From assembly GCA_019689775.1 (NCBI GenBank), contig JADGGV010000179.1, positions 1 through 7,745 on the forward strand: DNA of 7,745 nt, given 5' to 3'. Below the pieces are notes generated by a model. It ran no database searches. It saw nothing but the letters and a program-made list of their open reading frames with translations, and had not been told where the DNA came from. The stretch comes from Gemmatimonadota bacterium (GTDB lineage Bacteria > Gemmatimonadota > Gemmatimonadetes > Longimicrobiales > RSA9). Made by a program: the position numbers and the translations under genes. Below are positions 1 to 6,272 of this stretch, one piece after another. Positions within the stretch are counted from its first letter, which is position 1. Every line of letters starts with the position of its first letter.

Positions 1-55
1 ATGGGTATAACACACAGGGTCTATGCGGGGTGGCGCCGGTGGGGGCGCCGGCGCG

Positions 56-80
56 GGGCGGCCTAGGCGGGGGGCCGCCC
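56..80 (-). terminator. Possible terminator hairpin after the Rieske oxygenase gene
   Basis: A perfect 8-base inverted repeat (56-63 with 73-80, GGGCGGCC/GGCCGCCC) with a 9-base loop lies 37 bases past the oxygenase stop codon. A second 6-base stem (32-37 with 44-49, GGCGCC) follows. Neither has a T-run on the minus strand, so this is at best a GC-rich, U-poor termination or transcript-end structure. In sequence this GC-rich, such stems also arise by chance. Confidence 0.3.
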
Positions 81-116
81 GTCACGGCGGACGCGCGGGG
101 CGCCGGCGCGCGCCGC

Positions 117-1229
117 CTACCCCGCCGCCGACCCGCTGAGGAACTGCGCGTACAGCCGGTGGAAGTGATGCGGCCCCTGCTCGCGCCGCGGCGAGTAGCG
201 GCCGCGGTGGTAGAGCCGCGACTTCACCCCCCGCTGCACCGCCTCGACGACCTCCTCGTCCTCCATCTCGACGCGGTGCACGTCGTAGCCCGCGCCCTCG
301 CGGTCGGCGGGAGCGGAGGGGTGGAGGTAGGTCAGGAACGAGACCTTGGTGCGCTCGGGGCCAAGCGGGTAAACGACGTTGATCGACAGGCCCCAGGGGT
401 AGAAGTTGAACATCACGTTCGGGAACAGCCAGTAATAGTACGCGGCCATGACGCGGCCGGCGTCGGGGTGGCCGGGCGGCAGCTCGAAGCCCCGGTCGCC
501 GGGGTTGCCCACGCCGAGCTGGAGGTTCGAGTAGTCGTAGACCTCGGTGTCGTAGGCGTCGTAGTCGAGCTTGCCGCCGAGGCTGCGCCCGTGGATGTAG
601 GGGACGTGGAAGCCCTCCAGGTAGTTCTCGACGTAGAGCGCCCAGTTCGCGCGGATGTGGTAGTCGCGCGACGTCGTCGGGTCGAAGCGGTAGTCGTCGA
701 TCGGGAGGAACGCGAGCCGCTCGCGCATCGGCGCGATCCAGTCGTCGAACGGGATCGCCGGATCGAGCGAGGCGAACAGGAACGGCCCCCACCGCCCGGT
801 CCGCACGTGCGGCAGGTCGTCCGCCTCGCTCGGGAAGCCCTCCACCCCCTCGAACTCCGGCATGTGTGTCATGCGGCCGTCCAGCGCGAAGCGCCGCCCG
901 TGGTAGCGGCAGCGGAGCTGGTTCACGTGCCCCTCGCCCTCGACGACGATCGTCCCCCGGTGCGTGCAGACGTTCGACAGGCAGTGCAGCCTCGACCGCT
1001 CGTCGCACGTCCAGACGAGCGGCTCGTCCAGGCACCCCTCCAGCAGCGTGAACGGGAGGACGTGCCCGGGCGCCTTGAGCCGGTTCGCGTCGCCCACGAG
1101 CTGCCAACTGCGCGCGAAGACGCGCTCCTTCGCGAGCGCGTAGATCCCGGGATCGGCGTACACGTTGCCCGGGAGCGTCCAGGCCCGGCGGATGTCCGGG
1201 TCGATGTCGGGGATCGGCGGAGTCGTCAT
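117..1229 (-). CDS. Rieske [2Fe-2S] non-haem iron oxygenase, alpha subunit (ring-hydroxylating / quaternary-amine oxygenase type)
   Basis: A 370-residue protein, the usual size for a Rieske oxygenase alpha subunit, which uses O2 and electrons from a partner reductase to hydroxylate an organic substrate in the cytoplasm. Seen: the Rieske cluster ligands C88-x-H90 and C107-x2-H110, then the mononuclear iron site in ENYLEGFHVPYIH (E201-H213), with H208 and H213 as the two histidines and D324 (in VEMEDEE) as the likely carboxylate. The C-terminal GRYS...FHRLYAQFL segment is typical of the choline-monooxygenase-like branch. The position that usually holds the bridging Asp is Glu (E205), as in carnitine and choline-type oxygenases, so an N-methylated or quaternary-amine substrate is an inference worth weighing against an aromatic one. 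ATG at 1229 is chosen because similarity begins shortly after it; its upstream GGAAG is weak and close. GTG at 1241 is an alternative, and the frame stays open to 1472 without family-like sequence. No reductase or ferredoxin gene is in view. Confidence 0.9.
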   Translation of the reverse strand: MTTPPIPDIDPDIRRAWTLPGNVYADPGIYALAKERVFARSWQLVGDANRLKAPGHVLPFTLLEGCLDEPLVWTCDERSRLHCLSNVCTHRGTIVVEGEGHVNQLRCRYHGRRFALDGRMTHMPEFEGVEGFPSEADDLPHVRTGRWGPFLFASLDPAIPFDDWIAPMRERLAFLPIDDYRFDPTTSRDYHIRANWALYVENYLEGFHVPYIHGRSLGGKLDYDAYDTEVYDYSNLQLGVGNPGDRGFELPPGHPDAGRVMAAYYYWLFPNVMFNFYPWGLSINVVYPLGPERTKVSFLTYLHPSAPADREGAGYDVHRVEMEDEEVVEAVQRGVKSRLYHRGRYSPRREQGPHHFHRLYAQFLSGSAAG

Positions 1230-1369
1230 GGCTTCCGTCACGGCGGTCGGGGAACGCCGGCGGCGCGGGCCGCCGCGATCGCGGAACGTGCGCGCCGGCC
1301 CCGCGGCTCGCAAGGGCGGCGGGGAGGCGCGCTCGGCCTCGCCGGATCCGCGCTCGTCGCGGCCGCGTT
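1230..1369 (-). promoter_or_regulatory. Leader region of the Rieske oxygenase gene (no clear promoter)
   Basis: This is 140 bases of GC-rich, non-coding-looking sequence directly upstream of the oxygenase start. It contains a perfect 6-base stem with a 4-base loop (1259-1264 with 1269-1274, GGCGGC/GCCGCC) close to the start codon. The only AT-rich hexamer nearby is TTAAAT on the minus strand (1377-1382), inside the left repeat arm, with no recognisable -35 partner. A promoter probably lies somewhere between 1230 and 1605, but I cannot place it. Confidence 0.25.
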
Positions 1370-1450
1370 GAACGGCATTTAACCACAGAGGGCACAGAGG
1401 ACGCGGAGAGCACGGCGGCGTCACAACGGGAGCATCCTCTTTCGGCGGTT

Positions 1451-1489
1451 TGACCGGTGGAACGCCGGTCACTGTCGACCCGCCGACAG
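1451..1489. other. Two abutting perfect hairpins in the centre of the inverted-repeat element
   Basis: TGACCGG (1451-1457) pairs with CCGGTCA (1465-1471) around a 7-base loop, and CTGTCG (1472-1477) pairs with CGACAG (1484-1489) around a 6-base loop, with no base between the two hairpins. CGGCGG (1443-1448) can also pair with CCGCCG (1480-1485) as an outer stem, in competition with the second hairpin. On the minus strand this lies about 115 to 165 bases after the peptidase stop, so the hairpins could end or stabilise that transcript, or form part of a leader for the oxygenase gene. No T-run follows them. Confidence 0.45.
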
Positions 1490-1537
1490 AATCATTCGGT
1501 GTCGCCCGGAGGCAGCATAGCGCGGCGTCGCTTCCGG
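1484..1537. other. Alternative and third hairpins in the inverted-repeat element
   Basis: CGACAGAAT (1484-1492) can pair with ATTC-GG-TGTCG (1494-1504) across a single C, leaving a 2-base bulge. This uses the same bases as the 1484-1489 arm of the preceding hairpin, so the two folds exclude each other. Next, CCGGA (1506-1510) pairs with TCCGG (1533-1537), with an interrupted inner stem. Whether any of these folds matters in vivo is inference. Confidence 0.35.
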
Positions 1538-1605
1538 ATCCCGCCTCAAAATTCCGCCGCGCACCCTCCTCGCCCCTTCTCAGCGCCCTCTGTGTGCTCC
1601 GTGGT

Positions 1606-4600
1606 TTAAAATTCCGTTCCCCCCCGGATCCGCGGCCGCGGCGGCGCCTTCGGAACGACGGGCGGGTTCTTCCGGATCTCCTCCATGAGGTACCGCACCG
1701 TCGTCTCGAGCTGCGCGTCCTGCCCCGCGAACGTGGCGGCGGGCAGGTTGTCGACGACGATGTCCGGGTCGACGCCGTGCCCCTCGATCAGCCAGGCGCC
1801 CTCGGGGCCGTAGACGCCGAACTCCGCGGCGGTCGCGATGCCGCGGTCGACGAGCACGTTCGAGGACGTCAGCCAGATCTCGCCGCCCCAGGTGCGCGTG
1901 CCGACCAGCTTCCCGAGCCCGAGCCGGCGGAACCCCTCGGCGAACGCCTCGCCGTCCGACGCCGTCTGCTCGTTGATGATCGCCGCCATCGGGCCGCGGA
2001 ACGCGTACTGCATGTTCGAGTACGGCTCGCCCGTGCGCGGCTGCCACCACATCCACGGCTTGCGCAGGAGCTTCTCCAGCACCCACGACTCGATGTTGCC
2101 GCCGCGGTTGTTGCGCACGTCGATGATAAGCGCGTCGCGGTTGAAGACGGGGTAGAAGTCGCGGTACCACTGGTCGATGTCCGCCGGCCCCATGGCGCGC
2201 AGGTGGACGTAGCCGATCCTCCCGCCCGACAGCGAGTCGACCAGCAGGCGACGCGTGTACTCCCACTCGTCGTAGCGCAGATCGCTCTCCTGCGCCGGCG
2301 TGATCGGCACGACGACGACGTCGCGTTCCGGCGCAGCCGCCGATCTCGATCTCGATCTCACGCCCGCGGCCGTGTCCGCGCCCGACCCACTCCGCACCCG
2401 CAGCAGCACCTGCCGCCCCGCCTGGTTGCGGAGCAGCTCGCCGATGTCGGTGACCGACACCGTTGGAACCCCGTTCACCGCGACGATGACATCGCCGTCG
2501 GCGATGTCGACGCCCGGCCGCGCGAGCGGCGCGAGGCGCTCCGGGCGGTCCGGGTCCGCGCGGTAGATGTGCTCGACGCGGAAGCCGCCGGCCGCGGAGT
2601 CGCGCACGAGGCGGGCGCCGAGCGACGCGGGGAGCACGTCGTCGTCGCCGCGGCGGAAATCGCCGCCGTTGACGAACATGTGCAGCGTCTCCAGCTCGGC
2701 GATCATCTGGCCGAGCACGTCGGACAGCTCCTCGCGGCTGGTCACACGGTCGGCGAGCGGCTGGTACTTCGCCCGGATCGCCGGCCAGTCCAGGCCGCGC
2801 ATGGCGGGGTCCCAGTAGTAGTCGCGCTCGAGGCGCCACGCCTCCGTGTACATCTGCCGCAGCTCCTCGCGCGGGTCGAGCGGGAAGGCCCAGTGCGAGA
2901 GGTCGACGCGCGCGTCGGCTGCCTTGTCCTTCGAGATCGCGCCGGCGTCGAAGACCAGCAGGTCGTCGCCCTTGCGGATCAGCACCTTCTTCCCGTCCGC
3001 GCTCAGCTCGAGCGACTTCACGTCCTCGAGCACCGTCTTGCTCTTCGGCTTCTCGTTGCCGATCTCGATCGTAACAACGTTGGCCTTCGGGCTCGGGTCG
3101 CTCGACCAGGCGAGCCAGAGGAGGCGCTTGCCGTCGGTGGCCAGGTCGGAGTAGTTGCCGGCCTCGACCGGCGCCTCGTAGAGGCGGCGCGGCAGCTCGG
3201 CGAGGTCGAGGTCGCCGACGACGGTCGGCGCACGCGACGACGCGGCGGCGGCGTCGCCTGCGGCTCGATGCGCCGTATCGGCCCGCGCCGGCGTCAGCTC
3301 GTCCTTCGGCGCGAACGGGAAGCGCTCGCCGGGGTGGAGCGCCAGCGCGTAGATCTTCGTCTGCTTGTCGAAGAACGGCTCCGGCTGGCGCGGGCCCCAG
3401 GGCGCGCGGACCGACGTGTCGAAGGTCCGGTCGGAGAGGAACCAGAGCCACTTCCCGTCCGGGCTCCACGTCGGCGAGTACGACGAGAAGCGGTCCGTGG
3501 TCACGGGCGTGGCCGTGCCCGTGCGCGTGTCGTAGAGCACGATGCGCGAGAAGGAGCTGGGCGCGTCCTCGACGTAGGCGAGCCAGCGCGAGTCCGGCGA
3601 CCAGGCGAGGTCGCGCAGGTCGCCGTAGCGGTTCTCGGCGATGCGCCGGCTGGCGCCCGTGGCAACGTCGAGGACCCAGAGGCGCTGGTTCTTGTCCGTG
3701 TGCGCGATCCACTTCCCGTCGGGCGAGGGGAATGCGTCCCAGCGCAGAATGGTGCCGTCCTTCGTGAGCTGCGTCGCCGCGCCGACGCCGTTCGCGGGGA
3801 GGCGCCACAGCTCGATCTCGCCGGACTCGTCGGAGAGCGCGACCAGGCTCTTGCCGTCTGGGAGGAAGCGGGCGTTGCGGTAGCGGACGCCGGGGCGGCG
3901 GTTCGCCTCGACGAGTCGGCCGTCGCCGACGGGCGCCACGAACACCTGGCCGCGGGCGGTCAGCACGACGCGGTCGCCCGAGGGCGAGAGGTGCGCGGCG
4001 GTCAGCCACTGCATCGGCTTCGCGATCCAGCGCTCGCGGAGCTGGTCGAAGTCGGAGGCGAGCCGCACCGGGATCCGGTGGTCCTCGCCGGTGCGTGTGT
4101 CGAGGAGCCAGAGGTCGGCGCCGTACTGGTAGACGATGCGCCCGTCGTCCATCGCCGGCGACTTCAGGTCGAAGTCCTTGTGCGTGGTGTGCTGGCGCAG
4201 GTCCGAGCCGTCCGGCCGCATCGACCAGATGTTCATCGCGCCGTCGCGATCGGAGGCGAAGTAGATGCGCCCGCCGAACGGCATCGGGGTCCGGCTGGTG
4301 CCGGTGTAGTCGGCGGTCAGCGGCAGCGCCTCGGCGGGCGCGGCCGCGGCGACGCGGTTCCCTCCCCCGCCGGGCGCGATCGGGGCGACGCCGTTGCCAC
4401 CACCGCCGCGCGCGGCCTGGACGGCGCCGTTTCCTCCGCCGCCGGGGGCGGCCTTGAGCGCCGCGCCGCCGGCGGGATCCCAGCGGTAGATGCTCTGCGC
4501 CGTCCCGCCGCGGTAGCGGCGCGTGTGGCTCGATTGCGGCGCGAGGCGGGTGAAGAAGAGCGCGCCGGTGGCGGGGTCGAACGCGCCATCCCACGCCTGC

Positions 4601-5109
4601 GCGAGCGGGAGCAGCTCGCGCCGGCCGGTCGCGGTGTCGAGCGCCACGAGCTGCACCTGCGGCAGCGTCGAGTAGCGCGACGTCGAGTAGAGGATGCGGC
4701 CGTCCGGCGTCCAGCCGACGACGAGGTCGCCGCGCCGGTCGCCATCCCACGTGCGGCGCACCGGCACGCCGCCGGAGAGCGGCATCGTGTAGACCTCGGC
4801 CGGGCCCTCGTACGAGGCGGTGAACGCGAGCGTCTTCCCGTCCGGCGAGATCGCCGGATGGCTCTCCTCCGCCGGGTGCGAGGTCAGCCGCCGGGCCACG
4901 CCGCCGCTCACCGGCACCGTCCAGAGATCGCCCTCGGCCGTGAAGACGATGGTGTTGCCGCGGATCGTCGGGTAGCGGTAGTAGCCGACGATGCCGTCGC
5001 CCGGCGCGGCCGCGGCGGCGGGCGCCGGGGCGGGCGCGGCCGGCGTCTGGGCGGGCGCGGCCGGCGCGAGCGTGGTCAGCAGGACGGCGGCGAGGACGGG
5101 CGCGCGCAT
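1606..5109 (-). CDS. Exported tricorn-protease homologue, S41 family peptidase with beta-propeller and PDZ domains
   Basis: A 1167-residue protein with the domain order of tricorn protease, which degrades peptides or unfolded proteins. A Sec-type signal peptide (about 1-20, cleavage after APAAPA) indicates a periplasmic form. Propeller repeats of the PD40 type follow, for example HPAISPDGKTLAF (84-96), LAWSPDSRWLAY (501-512) and PTWSPDGKWLWF (546-557). Then come the C1 helical region (about 740-815), a PDZ (about 825-905; DGDVIVAVNGVP) and the S41 catalytic domain (about 950-1120). Catalytic residues by family analogy are H810 (ETLHMF), S1051-D1052 (TASDGEA) and E1109 (LIEGHGVDPD). The residue before the histidine is Leu instead of the Ser of archaeal tricorn. 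ATG 5109 is supported by GGAGG 7 bases upstream and by the signal peptide; the same frame runs open to 6837, but that part is not coding. The last codons and stop fall in a repeat arm. Two internal repeats are noted separately. Confidence 0.93.
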   Translation of the reverse strand: MRAPVLAAVLLTTLAPAAPAQTPAAPAPAPAAAAAPGDGIVGYYRYPTIRGNTIVFTAEGDLWTVPVSGGVARRLTSHPAEESHPAISPDGKTLAFTASYEGPAEVYTMPLSGGVPVRRTWDGDRRGDLVVGWTPDGRILYSTSRYSTLPQVQLVALDTATGRRELLPLAQAWDGAFDPATGALFFTRLAPQSSHTRRYRGGTAQSIYRWDPAGGAALKAAPGGGGNGAVQAARGGGGNGVAPIAPGGGGNRVAAAAPAEALPLTADYTGTSRTPMPFGGRIYFASDRDGAMNIWSMRPDGSDLRQHTTHKDFDLKSPAMDDGRIVYQYGADLWLLDTRTGEDHRIPVRLASDFDQLRERWIAKPMQWLTAAHLSPSGDRVVLTARGQVFVAPVGDGRLVEANRRPGVRYRNARFLPDGKSLVALSDESGEIELWRLPANGVGAATQLTKDGTILRWDAFPSPDGKWIAHTDKNQRLWVLDVATGASRRIAENRYGDLRDLAWSPDSRWLAYVEDAPSSFSRIVLYDTRTGTATPVTTDRFSSYSPTWSPDGKWLWFLSDRTFDTSVRAPWGPRQPEPFFDKQTKIYALALHPGERFPFAPKDELTPARADTAHRAAGDAAAASSRAPTVVGDLDLAELPRRLYEAPVEAGNYSDLATDGKRLLWLAWSSDPSPKANVVTIEIGNEKPKSKTVLEDVKSLELSADGKKVLIRKGDDLLVFDAGAISKDKAADARVDLSHWAFPLDPREELRQMYTEAWRLERDYYWDPAMRGLDWPAIRAKYQPLADRVTSREELSDVLGQMIAELETLHMFVNGGDFRRGDDDVLPASLGARLVRDSAAGGFRVEHIYRADPDRPERLAPLARPGVDIADGDVIVAVNGVPTVSVTDIGELLRNQAGRQVLLRVRSGSGADTAAGVRSRSRSAAAPERDVVVVPITPAQESDLRYDEWEYTRRLLVDSLSGGRIGYVHLRAMGPADIDQWYRDFYPVFNRDALIIDVRNNRGGNIESWVLEKLLRKPWMWWQPRTGEPYSNMQYAFRGPMAAIINEQTASDGEAFAEGFRRLGLGKLVGTRTWGGEIWLTSSNVLVDRGIATAAEFGVYGPEGAWLIEGHGVDPDIVVDNLPAATFAGQDAQLETTVRYLMEEIRKNPPVVPKAPPRPRIRGGTEF
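2342..2359 (-). repeat. Hexanucleotide GATCTC x3 in the peptidase gene
   Basis: Three perfect GATCTC copies encode an Arg-Ser-Arg-Ser-Arg-Ser run (residues 918-923) in a low-complexity insertion (about 907-928) between the PDZ core and the S41 domain. All three arginines use AGA, a codon rare in a gene this GC-rich, which points to slippage expansion. Confidence 0.7.
4339..4446 (-). repeat. Three 36-base in-frame tandem repeats (GGGGN linker) in the peptidase gene
   Basis: Residues 222-257 are three 12-residue units, PGGGGNGAVQAA, RGGGGNGVAPIA and PGGGGNRVAAAA. This is a glycine-rich loop inserted into the first propeller after the blade that ends with YRWDPAGG. At the DNA level the GTT-rich and CCGCCG cores recur every 36 bases with drift, so the array is old or under protein-level selection. 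It is likely a flexible surface loop. Confidence 0.75.
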
Positions 5110-5116
5110 CGAGACA

Positions 5117-5121
5117 CCTCC
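5117..5121 (-). promoter_or_regulatory. Shine-Dalgarno site of the peptidase gene
   Basis: Minus-strand GGAGG lies 7 bases before the ATG at 5109. It decides the start against a frame that stays open for a further 576 codons upstream. Confidence 0.8.
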
Positions 5122-5178
5122 GGCGGGGCGTAGGCGGCGTTCGGGGATCGGGCGGGAATATGGCGCGGCGGTGATGGG

Positions 5179-5192
5179 CGCGGAACCCCGCG
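5179..5192. other. Small GC hairpin just after the TPM gene
   Basis: CGCGG (5179-5183) pairs with CCGCG (5188-5192) around a 4-base loop, in the 89-base gap between the TPM gene and the peptidase gene. It is short, has no T-run, and may be chance in this base composition. Confidence 0.2.
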
Positions 5193-5198
5193 GCGTGA

Positions 5199-6107
5199 TC
5201 ACGTGCGCGACCGTTCGTCGCGCGCCTCGGCGCGGACCGCGAGCAGCAGCGACACCAGACCGACGAGGCCGGAGGCGATCGAGTACGCCCAGCCGTAGCG
5301 CCCGCTGTTGACCACGGAGTAGACGATGCCGGAGACGCCGAGGAAGATCGCGCCGGTCAGCGGCCACTGCCACCACGGCGTGGGCGGGGATGGAAGCGGC
5401 CGGCCGCGCGCCATGGCGTCCAGCCCGCGGACGCCCGCCAGCACGCCCTCCGAGTAGCGGCCCTCGCGGAAGCGCGGCAGGATCAGCGTGTTCATGACCG
5501 TCAGCGTCGTCGCGTCGTAGGCGTGGCCCCAGCCGGCGCCGAGCTCGATGCGCGCGCGCCGGTCGCCGACGGAGACGAGGAGGAGCATGCCCACGTCCCG
5601 CTCCGCCGTCCCCATGCGCCACTCGCGGAACAGGGCCGCGGCGTAACGCTCGATCGGCGTGCCGACGGCGCCGTGGGAGGCAAGGTCCTTCAGCGTGACC
5701 ACGAGTAGCGGCACGTGCTCGTCGCGGAGCAGCGCCTCGGCCAGCGCGTCGAGCCGCCGCGCGTCCGCCGGGTCGATCACGCCGGCCTCGTCGACGTGGT
5801 GGACGCCCGGCGCCGGGCGCTGCGGGAACGTGACGCCCGGGAGGAGCGCGGCGCCGAGCGAGTCGGCGGCGGCGGAGTCCGGCGCGGCGGGACGAGCCTG
5901 CGCCGCGGAGGAGTCGGGGCGCGACGCGGCGGGGTCCGGCCGGGCGGCGGCGGACGGGACCGTCGCCTGCGCCCGCAGGGCGGATGCGGGCGCGAGGCAC
6001 AGCAGGAGCGCGAGGAGTGGCACGCCCACCGCCGCGGCGCGACGGCGGGCGGCACGCGGGCGCGGCGCGCCCGGGGCGTCGCGGCGGCACGCCATCGTGC
6101 ACATCAT
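5199..6107 (-). CDS. TPM-domain (YgcG-like) exported membrane-anchored protein
   Basis: A 302-residue protein with a basic N-terminus (many Arg in 8-23), a hydrophobic signal segment (28-44, VGVPLLALLLCLAPASA) and a probable cleavage near 46-48. An Ala/Pro/Ser/Asp-rich linker (about 49-88) follows, then a TPM domain (about 100-235) and two closely spaced C-terminal membrane helices (about 250-266 and 273-291). TPM hallmarks visible are HHVDEAGVI (103-111), ERDVGMLLLVS (169-179) and RIELGAGWG (186-194). The TPM fold is known from the plant TLP18.3 phosphatase and from bacterial YgcG-like proteins, where the biochemical role is poorly defined; a periplasm-facing domain tied to the membrane is inferred. 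ATG 6107 is chosen from GAGGT 7 bases upstream; a second ATG follows at once (6104) and a third lies at 6095. It sits 166 bases after the VTT gene and 89 before the peptidase gene. Confidence 0.85.
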   Translation of the reverse strand: MMCTMACRRDAPGAPRPRAARRRAAAVGVPLLALLLCLAPASALRAQATVPSAAARPDPAASRPDSSAAQARPAAPDSAAADSLGAALLPGVTFPQRPAPGVHHVDEAGVIDPADARRLDALAEALLRDEHVPLLVVTLKDLASHGAVGTPIERYAAALFREWRMGTAERDVGMLLLVSVGDRRARIELGAGWGHAYDATTLTVMNTLILPRFREGRYSEGVLAGVRGLDAMARGRPLPSPPTPWWQWPLTGAIFLGVSGIVYSVVNSGRYGWAYSIASGLVGLVSLLLAVRAEARDERSRT

Positions 6108-6114
6108 GAGCGAA

Positions 6115-6119
6115 ACCTC
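6115..6119 (-). promoter_or_regulatory. Shine-Dalgarno site of the TPM gene
   Basis: Minus-strand GAGGT lies 7 bases before the ATG at 6107. It favours that start over the GTG at 6272, which directly follows the stop codon of the upstream gene and would add a 55-residue Pro/Arg-rich tail before the signal peptide. Confidence 0.6.
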
Positions 6120-6272
6120 GGGAACCGGCGGAAGGCGCCGCGGCGGGTGAGCCGGCCGCGGGCCGGGCGGGCCGGGTGGCGGCGCCGGGCCCCGCCGCGG
6201 GGGTGGGCGGCCGGGGCGAGCGGAACGATGCGCGCGCCGGCCGGATCGCGCAAGCGCCGGCGGGCGGATCAC

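Larger units (their letters stand above)
1370..1616. repeat. Inverted-repeat element with CACAGAGG-type arms and a structured centre
   Basis: The left arm (core 1381-1410, plus strand, beginning AACCACAGAG) and the right arm (core 1577-1606, minus strand, beginning AACCACGGAG) match at 24 of 30 positions in inverted orientation. Similarity continues outward through GAACGGcATTT (1370-1380) versus GAACGGaATTTT (minus strand, 1606-1616), allowing a 2-base indel. Each arm is itself built on a roughly 9-base period (CACAGAGGG, CACAGAGGA, CGCGGAGAG in the left arm). Repeats of this ACCACAGAGG style are, from memory, common between genes in several environmental phyla; their function is not settled. 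The 166-base centre holds several hairpins (separate entries). No open frame resembling a transposase is inside, so it is either a non-autonomous mobile element, a paired 3'-end repeat, or a structured transcript region. The right arm overlaps the last codons of the peptidase gene. Confidence 0.6.

Noticed and set aside
30..1382. A 450-codon plus-strand frame opposite the Rieske gene
   Set aside because: It has no family features, while the minus strand carries complete iron-ligand motifs.
1230..1472. N-terminal extension of the Rieske oxygenase to 1472
   Set aside because: The 81 extra residues cross the repeat arm, are Arg/Pro-rich and do not resemble the family, whose N-terminus fits the ATG at 1229.
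1370..1616. An insertion sequence
   Set aside because: The span is about 250 bases with no transposase frame and no clear target-site duplication, so only a non-autonomous repeat can be claimed.
4339..4446. Regular 36-base units that could suggest a CRISPR array
   Set aside because: The units are contiguous with no spacers and keep the reading frame of the peptidase.
1450..5133. A 1227-codon open frame on the plus strand opposite the peptidase gene
   Set aside because: Its translation is rich in Arg, Val and Ala with no domain or motif. It mirrors the GC-rich third positions of the real gene, which has signal peptide, propellers and catalytic residues.
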